In this document: positions 35,977 to 47,000 of the stretch, piece after piece
Position numbering within the stretch: the first letter of the stretch is position 1
How the letters are laid out: every line of letters starts with the position of its first letter
From: Cloeon dipterum
Taxonomy: Eukaryota; Arthropoda; Insecta; Ephemeroptera; Baetidae
NCBI RefSeq assembly: GCF_949628265.1
Contig: NC_088789.1
Location: forward strand, 3,410,001 to 3,474,000
Direction: 5' to 3'
Length of the DNA: 64,000 nucleotides
Notes under the pieces: model-generated
Databases searched by the model: none
What the model was told of the DNA's origin: nothing
The model's input: only the letters and a program-made list of their open reading frames with translations
Position numbers and translations under genes: made by a program

Positions 35977-38900
35977 GGTTGGTGATTTTGGTGTCGTTGG
36001 TGCTGTTGGCATTCGGCGCCGTTGTAGCTGTCTTTTTCTCGTCATGGGTACAATTCTTTATAGGACATGTAAGTACTCGTTTATTATTATTATTATTTCC
36101 GCATGTCGTTAAAAATCATATTGATTTTATCTTAGTGTACCTCGAAATTTTTTTAATCATTTTCTAGTGAAGATAAAAATTGAATGACTCGCTTAACGAT
36201 ACATTTAATGTTGAAATCAAGGCTTTGACTCGATGGATAGTAAATTTGCATGTAAATTATTTGTTTTCTCTCGTTCAATGATGATGCGAGTTTAATTCCC
36301 TCCAGAGACAAAGGCCAATTACTAATGACGTAAACCTTTTTTAATGGCCAAGGCTTGGGCCAGAATTAATGCAAACAGCAATTTTCCTGCTCTCGAAATC
36401 TGTCGCAGTCCCCGAGGAGCAACGGTTAGAGAGACTTTGTCGCGCGAGCACCGCCGCAGCAATAATTAACCCTCTTGCATAATTCTCTCTTTCTCTCGAC
36501 AGCGCGGTGCACAAACAATTTCCGTCTCTCCATTCCAGCGCGGCTTTATTATGGTTGAATGGAGAAAGTGCAGCGCCTTTTAAAATCGCGCTATAGTCGT
36601 CTCTGCTCATAGCTAGAAGCGCATTTCGCCGCTTCCACTTGCGATATGTTACCAACACATAATATATACCTCCGTGCATATTAAAATAATAAAAGTGTGC
36701 GCACGGATTCTTTCTCTCGCGGCTCAACCCGCGCACTCACGTATTTATACATACACACGCGCGCGCGTGAACTGACCAGCCGATTTGTTGTTTGATTCCA
36801 GGAAATAGTGTTGCGAGATGGCTCGAGAACATTCAAGTGGTGGCAGCAGCCGCCAGTCAAACCAGTCATCAAGATCTACATCTACAACGTGACTAACGCC
36901 GATGAATTCCTTATCGATGGCGCAAAACCAATTGTCCAGGAGCTGGGACCTTACGTCTACAGGTAAATTTTGCCAACATAATACAATAGCAGTTGATTGA
37001 GAAAAAATTTGTTCTACAATTTGCAACAATATAAAGGGACCTTTTGCTACAGTAAAATTCAAATTTGTCAAATTTTGGAGAAAATCTACACCACTTGACC
37101 AAATTTTCTTGGCATATTTCGATTCCTCTCGTCGTGATCTTTCCAACAGCGTAATTCAACATTTTAGGGAAACTCTTTGTTGTGAAATAAAATAGGATTT
37201 CAAGTAGGGAGACAGTCCTCACCATTTGAAAAGCATGCTAATTTAGCAGCCACTTTTCTCAAAAATTTACACTGGTGCTCAGGTCAATTTTGGCTTAAAT
37301 TGAATCCTAAGGGATGAATTTATGCATTGGCAACAAGGATTTCCCAGGATTTCGCAGTATCAATCCTCTTTAAGTGGATGTTGACCAGGATGGACAACGT
37401 TAAAGAGAGAAATTAACGCATGTTCTTGTGCTGGACAGCAGTTTTATCCTGTAGGTCTCACAAGCAGCATTCTACCTACAAAACACACAATTACTTTATC
37501 CACCCAGCATCCTGTTTAAGGTGCGCTCCACACAGAGTGGAGCAATTATGTCAGTTTTTTAGTTTAATTGAATATCCTGCTGTGTTTGTATTTTTAATTG
37601 ACATGTTAATATTAAAGAACACTCAGAAAATAATATTTTAGTTACGGCAGAGTTAATTGCATCGTGTTAACACGAACAAAAAAATCGTGCTGACACATCA
37701 TGGAACAATACGTTTATCTCCTCAAGCCACACGTTGAGAGGCGCAGTTAAAATTGTCTAAAATTATTTTAAACTGATTAAAAGACAAATGTCAACTGGAC
37801 AGTCCAGAGACAGTACCAAAAATTCGCTCTACTCGGTCGAAAGCTGTGCTTTCTTGCATAAGGAATCCCTTCCCCATTCAATCATGCTCGCTGGTCCAAT
37901 AAAATGACAATACGGCGAGCGTCTCTAGCAGGTTTTCCCCAAATCGCCGAGTGCATTCAGCAGCGCATTTCCAATCGGTCATGCATGTCGACCAAAACAC
38001 GATAAAGTCTCCGTGTAAATTGATTGTCTCTACTCTCACTGACTGCAAACGCCGCTTTTCTTGGGCATTTGCTCGTGTATATGCGAGCACGATTTTTTGC
38101 CAAGCAGCTAGCTCATTTTCAAAGCGACCTTAACACGCCACTTCCCTTGGTTCCGACGGCGTTTATCTCTCTCAGCCAGGCCGGGTCAGTTCCCACATTA
38201 TTATATACTCACTCTCGATTCCCCTTAGGGTAATTAATAACAATTCCAGTTTCCTTATTTATGAAAGGAAAACAGGTTCCAAACGCGCGGCGCAGCAGCA
38301 GCCACTTTATACATCTCTCGCGATGGGGATTTTTACAATTGTTCGCTCTCGACGCAGCGCTCGTTTCAATATACCCCGCCTGCTCTCTCGCGACTGAGCA
38401 ACCGAGGCAGCATTAAGTGTCGCAATACTTAATTATAGTCGAGGAAAGCCCCGGCGAGATTTTTCTGCTTATAGAGTTAACTAATTTGCAGGGTGATTAA
38501 AAAATTCTGCGTAATGGAGACGTCATTCTGACAGAAAAAGTAAATAAGGAGCTTTAATTGATCTCGTAACACCTTTTTCGTCGAAAGGGTTAGAGGTAAA
38601 GTTCCGTAAACTTTGGTTAATTAGACAGACTTTCATTTTCTAAATTTTCATCCCATGAACATTAAGTTTGGAAAAGATATATTAGGATAGAAATTCGTCT
38701 ATTTTCTTAGATTAATCCAGGAAATAATTTTTTCTTGAGCCAAACAATAAATTGATCGCGGTATCGCATGAACTGGACTCCACAACACTTCCTTCTCTTC
38801 TGCAATTAAAACAAACTCAATGAACAAGTCAGTCCAGTCCTAGAAGAGCAAACTGAACAACAACAAAACTCGTAGTCTATCAAGTTCACGCGACAAAAAC

Positions 38901-41900
38901 AGCCGGCGGTATAAAAAAAACTGGGGCAGTGGCGCGTCATAGGGTCGATTATTTGCCGACGCAGACATAACGATAGACGGCTCGTTTCGGCGCCTAAAAA
39001 TTGCTGTGTACACTCTTCCGACCCACAGATTTTATCAATTAATTAAGCTGGCACGGCGGGTAGTGCGTTCGCCGGCGCCAAACTCCAAAAACGCGTTTGG
39101 CACACCTGCGTTCGCATCTCGTGCGCCTGGAATCTGCTCTGGCCGTTTGTTCCGCTAGACTTGCTCTCGTTAGTGAAAGTTGGGAAAGTCACACATGCAC
39201 GTAAAAAGCATCTCCCGCGCGCTGAGTATGCATGCACGCTCACGTCCTTTCAATTACTTAACAGCCACCGCGGCCCAATTATAATAGCAGACCATTGTCG
39301 TGTGTTTGTGGGAGTTAGCGCATCACACAATGCCAGGCTGGCTATTATATAACCTCTGTTTATCACTGCTATTTGCGCAGGCATAACATGTGATTCGGCG
39401 TAATTTCAGCTGCAGAAACCGGCAATTTAGATAGTGGTAAACAAGGCTAATGCTATATGCAAATAAATCTGGATGCTGGAAGGATCCAAAGGCGGTTTAA
39501 AATAACTTAAAAAGTTTCCGTCTATACGATTTCTAAATTCATGGTTTTGTTTTGATTTCAACCAGTGGAAATGTTTGTAATTATTTCACAGCAATTTAAT
39601 TTTTGATATTTTTTATCCTCTGTACCTCTCATGCGCAGTAAAACAATTTTTTGAATAGATTTTGAACACAATATTTTTTGTTTATTTTTAAGTACAAATT
39701 AATTTTCTAACTCGCGTTGCGTGTTTGTTTTCAGGCAAGAATGGGAGAAGGTGAACGTGAGTTTCCACGACAATATGACGGTAACCTTCCAGCAACGCAA
39801 GGTGTTCTACTTTGACGCCGAGGCATCCGCTGGAGACGAAGAGGACATGGTCGTTGTCCCCAACATTCCCATGCTGGTAAGGCACGCATATGATTTGAGA
39901 TAGCTAGTCAAGATCACGCGACGCCTTTTATAATGCTCGCTTGTTTATTCAATATAATGATAAACATGCAATAGCAAAAAAGGAAGTCATGAATGCTCCC
40001 TACAATTCAGCATTTCTTTGTTGGCAGCAGATTTTTATTCGTCTTTTGAAACTAGAAAAATCTCTTTTTCAGAGTGCCACCTCGCAAAGCAAGCACGCAG
40101 CTCGCTTCCTGCGACTGGCGATGGCCTCCATCATGGACATCCTTAAGATTAAGCCTTTCGTCGAAGTGAGCGTTTCCCAACTGCTCTGGGGATACGAAGA
40201 TCCTCTTCTCAAGCTGGCCAAGGACGTCGTCTCCAAGGACCACAAACTGCCTTACGAGGAGTTCGGCCTTTTCTACGGCGTAAGCCAATTTGCAATAATT
40301 ATATCCGCATCAGCCAGCTAATTCACTAATTGTAATTACAGAAAAACGGCACCTCAAACGACATCATGACAATTTTCACCGGCAAGGGCGACATCACGCG
40401 CTACGGCCTGGTCGACCGCTGGAACGGCAAGACCCACTTGCCCCACTGGAAGTCCGACAGCTGCAACCGGCTCAACGGCAGCGACGGCTCCATCTTCCCT
40501 CCCAACATCACGCCCAACACTACCCTGTACGTCTGGGACAAGGACATGTGCCGTCTGCTTCCCCTCAAGTTCCAAAAGGAGGTGGTCACCAACGGTGACG
40601 TCCTTGGCTATCGCTTCTCGCCCGCCGACAACGTCTTCGGCGACCCTGAGCACAACCCTGAAAACGAGTGCTTCTGTCCCAACGGCCCCCCGTGCGCTCC
40701 CAACGGCCTTTTCAACGTCAGCGCTTGCCAATACGGTATGATTGTCTTTTTTCACCTCGTAAATTTCAAATTCTGTGTGAATTTTATAACTTTGATTGCA
40801 AGGAGATATTTAAACTAAATTGATTTTTTATTCTGTGTGGATCTTGTCGGGCAGAAATAATGAAAGCAAATAAATTTCTCTTGCAGACTCGCCAGTCATG
40901 CTGTCCTTCCCTCATTTCTACAACGCTGACCCTGCCCTACTGAACATGGTTGATGGAATCAGTCCTCCTGAAAAAGAAAAGCATCAGCTGTTCATTGACG
41001 TTCAGCCGGTAAGTGATTTTCTATTGTGCGTTCCAGTCTTGCTTTGTTAGCTTTGCGGAATGCTAACACTAGAAATGTAGAGGTAGGCAACCCGCTCGGC
41101 TTGCAAGTCGAGCCAGTTGCCTAACCACTGTACTTTTACGTACTGCTGCCCAGTCCGACCGGACCGAAAATTTCAGCGTCGATTTGATAATGGAATAAAA
41201 CAGTCCGTTTTAAAGGGACCGTCCGGTCCATCGTGGGACAAAATAGTCCCACGTAGGACCAAACGATTCGCCGGACCATTCGGTCCATTTAGGTTGTTTT
41301 AAAAATACGAAAATCAATATTTAATTTCTCTACTATGGTTAATACGTTTATTTAACTATTTAAGTATACAATCATGGCTGTTACAGAAGCGTGAAGAAAA
41401 TACGAAACAAAGAAATAGCAGAAATATTGAAGAAATGAAAAAAGACTATCTTTCATTTTCATATTTTGGGATTTTTCATTGCGATATTCACACGATAAAA
41501 CATGATTCCGTACAGCCTGGCCTTCCAGATCCGCTTAAAATATTAGGATTGCGTTTTCATGAATTTTTTTAACAATCGTCATGAAATTACTATACGACAA
41601 ACATAATTTTTTCCTGTTACAAGTTTTCCCCAACTTAATTTTCACAATTTCATGAGCATGGAATTACAAAAACCCATTTTATTCATTATTGTAACATAAA
41701 TAGAAATAATTGTGCTATGGAAATTTTTGAAAAAAATTATCTCTCCATTAACTTGTTGCAGTTGGCGCTATTATCTGTTTCTCTTTATGCTTATTAATGG
41801 CATTATTATTCATGCCAATTATTTTTAAATGATAATAAGCACAAAATACGCAAATGCATAGAATTAATTTGGAAAAACCTGCTTTTCTCGTGACCCTTAT

Positions 41901-42447
41901 TTAAGTAATAAATCTCAAATTTAAAATAATTTCAGCAAATGGGCACAACCCTGAGAGCAACAGCCCGCGTGCAGATCAACCTCGCTGTGAGCCAGGTCAT
42001 GGACATCAAGCAGGTGGCCACGTTCCCAGACATAGTTTTCCCCATTCTGTGGTTCGAGGACGTAAGTGATCTCTAACCTAAAAACAATTCCCGCCGTTTC
42101 TGACTCTATGATTGCGTTCTCAGGTGATCTCCGGTCTGCCGAGCGAGGTGACCGACCTGCTGCACCTGGCGACCAACGCTCCCGGCGTGGCCAAGTCGGC
42201 GCTGTCCTACGGCCTGTTCATCATCGGCGGCGTGCTCCTGGTGATCTCAGTGTTCTGCCTGATCAGGAACAGCAACCGCCAGGAAACGCTGACCCTGGAG
42301 TCGAGCACCCACTACGTTAACAAGCCGGCCAACCCGCGGCCGCCGCGCAACCTGATCCCACCCTTCCCGACCAACGGCACCACCAAGAAGGAGCCCATCG
42401 ACGTCCTCAACCCCGGATTCGTGGCTGACGGCAACGATATGTCGTGA
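35977..42447 (+). CDS. Scavenger receptor class B (CD36 family), shared exons
   Basis: CD36-family receptors bind and move lipids, lipoproteins or carotenoids at membranes. The eight shared exons are 35977-36068, 36802-36962, 39735-39876, 40073-40279, 40342-40735, 40887-41008, 41936-42061 and 42124-42447 (TGA 42445-42447), all in phase; they encode about 522 residues. The N-terminal membrane helix is LVILVSLVLLAFGAVVAVFF. The ectodomain begins LRDGSRTFKWWQQPPVKP and includes NADEFLIDGAKPIVQELGPYVYR, LLWGYEDPLLKL and TGKGDITRYGLVDRWNGKT. The conserved cysteine cluster (SCNRL, MCRLLP, ECFCPNGPPC, ACQY) and many N-x-S/T sites follow. The second helix, YGLFIIGGVLLVISVFCLI, is in the last exon, with a short cytoplasmic tail after it. 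This topology and length (about 500) are standard. It needs an upstream exon for its start codon. Orthology to a particular fly family member is not assigned. Confidence 0.93.
36069..36801 (+). other. CD36-gene intron between shared exons 1 and 2
   Basis: A 733-bp intron. A short (CG)n run lies near 36757-36768. Nothing else is recognised. Confidence 0.6.
36963..39734 (+). other. CD36-gene intron between shared exons 2 and 3
   Basis: A 2.77-kb intron. It begins almost immediately with copy B of the dispersed repeat; the rest is AT-rich without recognisable features. Confidence 0.6.
36983..37378. repeat. Dispersed repeat, copy B
   Basis: The partner of 24970-25366, in the same orientation and about 12 kb away. 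Homology starts about 20 bp after the 5' splice site of the upstream exon and continues for about 396 bp with many substitutions and small indels. It is therefore an old pair, not a recent duplication. Confidence 0.7.
41078..41131 (-). repeat. tRNA-derived SINE-like head
   Basis: On the - strand this reads AGTGGTTAGGCAACTGGC (A-box region, 41129-41112), then an anticodon-arm-like stem GCTCG/CGAGC around CTTGCAAG, then GGGTTGCCTACC (41093-41082), a B-box-like string. The order and spacing are those of an RNA polymerase III internal promoter in a tRNA-derived SINE. No acceptor stem closes it, so it is not a functional tRNA gene. Confidence 0.45.
41150..41290. repeat. GGACC-rich inverted-repeat segment
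   Basis: A patch with repeated (G)GACC/GGTCC strings. It includes a perfect 7-bp hairpin, GTGGGAC (41233-41239) and GTCCCAC (41246-41252), flanked by further complementary GGTCC/GGACC pairs. It contrasts sharply with the AT-rich intron. It may be the body of a transposable element next to the SINE-like head. Confidence 0.4.
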
Positions 42448-43660
42448 GAACGCAAGACTTTTTGCAACCAGTTTCGAGCGAGAGAGATGAGTCCTTCGTA
42501 AAAATGCCATGTGCCACCTTGTATGGACAATTGAGTCTCTTCATTTTAGCTGGTGATATACGTTTTTTGGCAGGAATTAAATACATGCATGAGACCAAGT
42601 AATTTTTTTTTATTTTTTAATTATTTTTTGCGGAAGTTTATCACGGGTGATTCTTTAGCAATATTTAAATTTGAAAATTATCAATCCAGATTTTTACTGG
42701 AAGTACGAGTTGACGCATATTCAGAATTTTTTGGTCTGCCTGGATCTTCACGTGTGCAATGAAATTTCAGACGAAAATTAATTTTTAAACCAACTGGATC
42801 TGGTTAATACTGTATAAAAGTGTTTGGAGATGTTGTAAATATAGGAGAATGTTTCCTCTTCTAAATTGTTAGCAAAAATATTCATGTAAAATGACATTAG
42901 CAGCATAGGGACAGGACTAATTTAAATGTTTTGTATTTATAAAAATATACACTTACGCACTCCTCAAATAAAAATTAGACAGACAATTTTGAGCCGACTT
43001 TGCAGCGACAGGACAAACTGTCGTGACCAGTGCCTTACTTGTAATATATAGAAATAAATTTAGCGTGTTTTCTGTTTTCCTGACTATACAAAAGCTCAAA
43101 TATTTATAAGTCTGCACATCTATGAACAAATGTCATCACAAATTCACTATGCTACTATATTGAGTTGTTCAAAGAGCGATTGTTGTTTTGATTTGAAATT
43201 TCTAATGATGTTTTATGATATGGCAGCATGTCGTAAGTGTAAGGTGATACTGCAGATTTGTATAAAAAAATGTCAGACGTTTCTAAATAAAAATTTAGAA
43301 TTTTCCAATTATGTCTCATTTTGATTTTGATTCTTCCTGCTGAACGTTTAGTCAAAAATCGGCTCCCTGCCACCAAATAATGCGATCAAGAGAATTAATT
43401 TTTTAAATAGTACTACAAAACTAACTCACAAAATTAATCAATAAAAAGAAGACACCGCAACCATTTTATTTTAATTCAGAGGTAATTAAAAACATAATCT
43501 AAATAAGCCTTTATGACAAAGCTTGAGGCAAAGAAAACAATGGCAGCATATGTTGGCCATCCGTTCCGTTGGTCTCGCTAATGCTACAATCACACGCGCT
43601 GTTTTCATTGATTCAAATGCACACAATAGGCATGAGCATAAAAAGGGTTTGCGGATCTCT
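42448..43660 (+). other. CD36-gene 3' UTR and Unc-76 upstream region
   Basis: AATAAA at 42967-42972 and 43053-43058 are candidate polyadenylation signals for the CD36-family transcript. From about 43.1 kb the sequence is AT-rich intergenic DNA leading to the Unc-76 promoter. No coding potential is seen. Confidence 0.55.
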
Positions 43661-43863
43661 ACCGTGACGTCACCGTGTAGTAGAGCGTCGTAGTGCGCAA
43701 GCGACGCCGCAAGAAGTGAACAACCCCGGTTTTCCGATAATCACCCCTCGAAACTGGCAAAACTGGGGTGCAGCCAACCGGTTAACTGCGCCTCGAACAC
43801 AGTTCGCGCGGAAAACGCCTGAAAGTTCCGGAAAACCGGTTCTGGTGCATCAAACAACCGGTT
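43636..43863 (+). promoter_or_regulatory. Unc-76 promoter/5' region: ATAAAAAG, CRE, three Grainyhead-type sites
   Basis: An A/T-rich TATA-like string lies at about 43638-43645, and a perfect CRE (TGACGTCA) at 43665-43672. The palindrome AACCGGTT, the remembered Grainyhead consensus core, occurs three times, at 43776-43783, 43834-43841 and 43856-43863, with a near match at about 43724-43733. The sites probably lie in the 5' UTR of the first exon. Factor assignment is from motif knowledge only. Confidence 0.45.
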
Positions 43864-44018
43864 CACCGCGGCAAAAGCAACCGCAAGGCAGCGATCGTCG
43901 GTGGCAGATCAGCGGCGGCGCCGGAGTAGTGAGCGAGCGAGTAAGAAAAGGAGCAGCAGACTGTTTGGGGGAGTCTGCTCTCTCGTCCGGGAAGAAAAAG
44001 ATGAGGGAAATGAGCAAG

Positions 44019-47000
44019 ATGGCAGAGCTCAAGTTCGAAGCGCCCCTTGCCCAGTTCGAGAGCGAAGACCTGGAGGCCGACTTCGGCGAATTCTCGTCCA
44101 ACACGATGAGCATCTCGGACATCTCGTGCAAGGACATGACCAGCTCCGTGTCCAGCGAGGATTCTCGCAACTCGAACCACCAGGTCAGCGCGCACTCGTT
44201 CTGCAGTTCGGCCAGCAACTCGCCTGTCCACCAGCTGTCCGAGCTGGACAACACCGAGGCCATCCGCCAACAGCAGCAGCAGCAGCAGCAGCAGCTGGGC
44301 GACGAGTTCGGCGACGCGACCAACTCGAACCCCGTGGTGGCCGCCTCCTCGTCCGACGACATGCTCAACGAGTCCTTCTCGGGCTCCCTCGAGGACTTGG
44401 TCAACACGTTCGACGACAAAATTACCAAATGCTTCGGCAACTTTGACGAGAGCGTCGAAAAGCTGGCCCCGGTGCAGGTCAGGTCGCAGGAGGAGATCAT
44501 GAACGAGTGCCAGTAAGTCTAACCTTTTTCATTTTTTGTATGTCTTTTTCGAAAGGCGTGTTATTGTTTTGAAACGCGACACCGTGCCCGCTAATTAAAT
44601 TACGGCGTGCGCATTTTACGATTTCCTTCGGGCTTAAGGCTACGAGTGTGTTGAAGCGAAAAAGTAAATAATATAAAGCAAACAAGTTTTGTCCATTTTC
44701 CAATTATATTAGAAAGGTATTTGGGCCCCCTTGTATAAAAATGGTGCGCGCGGCTATTGCAGAGCCGATCGATTTTTAAGCAGAACTGCTACGCACTTCA
44801 TTAAAATTTGATTGAAACGCTACCGCCTCTAATTTAAAATTAAATGAGAGCTCTTGAAGAAGTGCTGTTGTTCCTGAAGATTTGACAATTGAATTAAATT
44901 GAAATGGATATTAACAAGATAAATAATCTGCTGCCCCCTTTAGGATTTATTGTGTTGACACGCCCCCTTGTACTTGCTGGCTATTAGGGGAAGCTCTCAA
45001 ATGTTTCGATTGAAACGTCTCCCCGAATTTATATTTTAGAATATCCCAAAACTCCTTAAATTCTTCTCCTTCAATAATCCTTACATTGTGTTTGTCATTC
45101 ATTCGCATTAGTAGCTAGGGAAGGACAAAAATATCAAGTTTTTTTATTGTGGTAGAGGCACAAGTTATTAAATTACGATTTCGAGTAAACTCAGTCAGAT
45201 AAATGGTCATGGTTTAATTATTTGTTGCTCTCAAACAATTAGTCATGGTCAATCTATTTTTAAACCATATGAGCACTCAAGAATAAAGGAAAAGAGCCAA
45301 AAAATAAATAAAATGCAGCCACTCCCCGACGATGAGAAGTTAAATAATTTGCTTTCCTTGTGTCGTGACTTGCGACGTCCGTTTCCCATATTCTGACGTT
45401 ATCTGAAATGCGTGGAATTGCTTTTCGGTGCAGGAATTACGCCCTAATGCCGGTTGGAATGGTGAAAATCCCTCAATTTATTACATTCTCCATTGTTGTA
45501 CTCGTCTGAATAGAACAAGAAAGGCTTTGCTTTGGTGGGAAAAGTCAACGGCCGCTCCGCGCTGCGATTAATCGCAGTCAAATTGGCCACATCCTCATTA
45601 GACTTCTTCGCTGCAACGGGCACGAGAGAAAAAAAAGCATTCTTCGCTAATTATTTTTAGAAACCCCGGCTGGTGTTCTCACCAATCAATTCAATTAAAA
45701 TCGGAAACGAGATAATTGCTGCGTTGCGAAGCGTGCAAACGGCGCAGACGTGAAAAATCAGTGAATTTCCGGCTTAGCACTTCCTTTTATCTATCATCGG
45801 AGCGAACAAAAGCTACGCGTGCGGCTGTTATTATTTATTTTTCTACATTTATTGTAAGTGAGTGCACGCTCTGTTAAGGATCGCGCCCATAAATGGCGCG
45901 AGCCGCGCTCATTTCGCATTCGGGACGCACGCTCCTCCATCTCCAAATGATGCATTATTCGCGTCATACTCAATTAATTTGCAATAAATTTAGGCTCGTT
46001 GCGCACTTTTAAAGCGTCAACAAACAATGCGCGCCGACGGTGTTTGGAGTTGCAATCATCGATTTTCTGTCTCTGGCCGCACACCAAGCACAAACTCAGA
46101 ACACACACGGCCGGGAAATCCATTTTTATCACCACATCACGCGGCTAATTTTCGCCTGGCCTGCCCCTGTTGTGTACACCTCGAAACGTAAAGCTGTCAG
46201 CCAGCATCTGGCGAAATCGATCCAATTGCTGGAGCAACCAATTCTTTGCTCTACTTGTGTGTGTTTTGCATTTCCATTCCGCGCCACCCCCGCCGGCCCC
46301 GAGATGAAGAAATAGCAAGAAGCCCATAGAGCAGACGAGCCAGACAGTCTGACGGATTTCACGCGGAAAGAGCTAATGCTCGGGGACTCGTGAATAGAAC
46401 CCGCAAGTTCTGAAAAGGAAAACTTTATTAATATCGAAAAGCAAAAGAAGTTATTACTTTGAGCAAGGAATATGACTCATATTTCAAAAAGCTGTGTAGT
46501 AAGGGATTTTTTGCTATATAGCTTTTTGCATTTTACTGTTTCAATTTTTATCTGGACGATCTTATCACCATGAAAACTGTTTGCTGTTTGGTTTTGGTTA
46601 TCTCTCTTTATTGATAATGTAAAACAAGGAGTATGCCAAGTCAATAAACGAAGTGTGTCAGTAAGAGGGGCGTAACTGCATTTATAAAATTAATTAGTTT
46701 TTTTATCAGGGTTCGCCAGTAGGTTGCAATTATTACAATTATCTGACTTTTACGTGTTTTGCTCATTTTCCGTAGAGCCAGAAATAAGCGACTGGCAACA
46801 ATCCCGCGATAAAAATTAACTGAAAAAGGAGAGAAAAGAAAAAATGTTATGAATAGTTTTAAAAGCTGTAATCGCAACGCAAGCTAAATTATGCAACACT
46901 TATTTATTGTAAAGTTTACATTTTAGTGTCAATGAAGATATTGAGATGCATGAAAAATAATGTAAAAGAAACATTGCAGTATTCTGGGGTTTTCATGCAG

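Larger units (their letters stand above)
41009..41935 (+). other. CD36-gene intron between shared exons 6 and 7
   Basis: A 927-bp intron. It contains a tRNA-like (SINE head) segment on the - strand at 41078-41131 and a GGACC-rich inverted-repeat segment at about 41150-41290. The remainder is AT-rich. Confidence 0.6.

Noticed and set aside
43850..44500. Minus-strand open frames of 216 and 135 codons at the Unc-76 first exon
   Set aside because: They are antisense shadows of a GC-rich coding exon. The poly-Cys and poly-Ser runs come from the CAG repeat read backwards.
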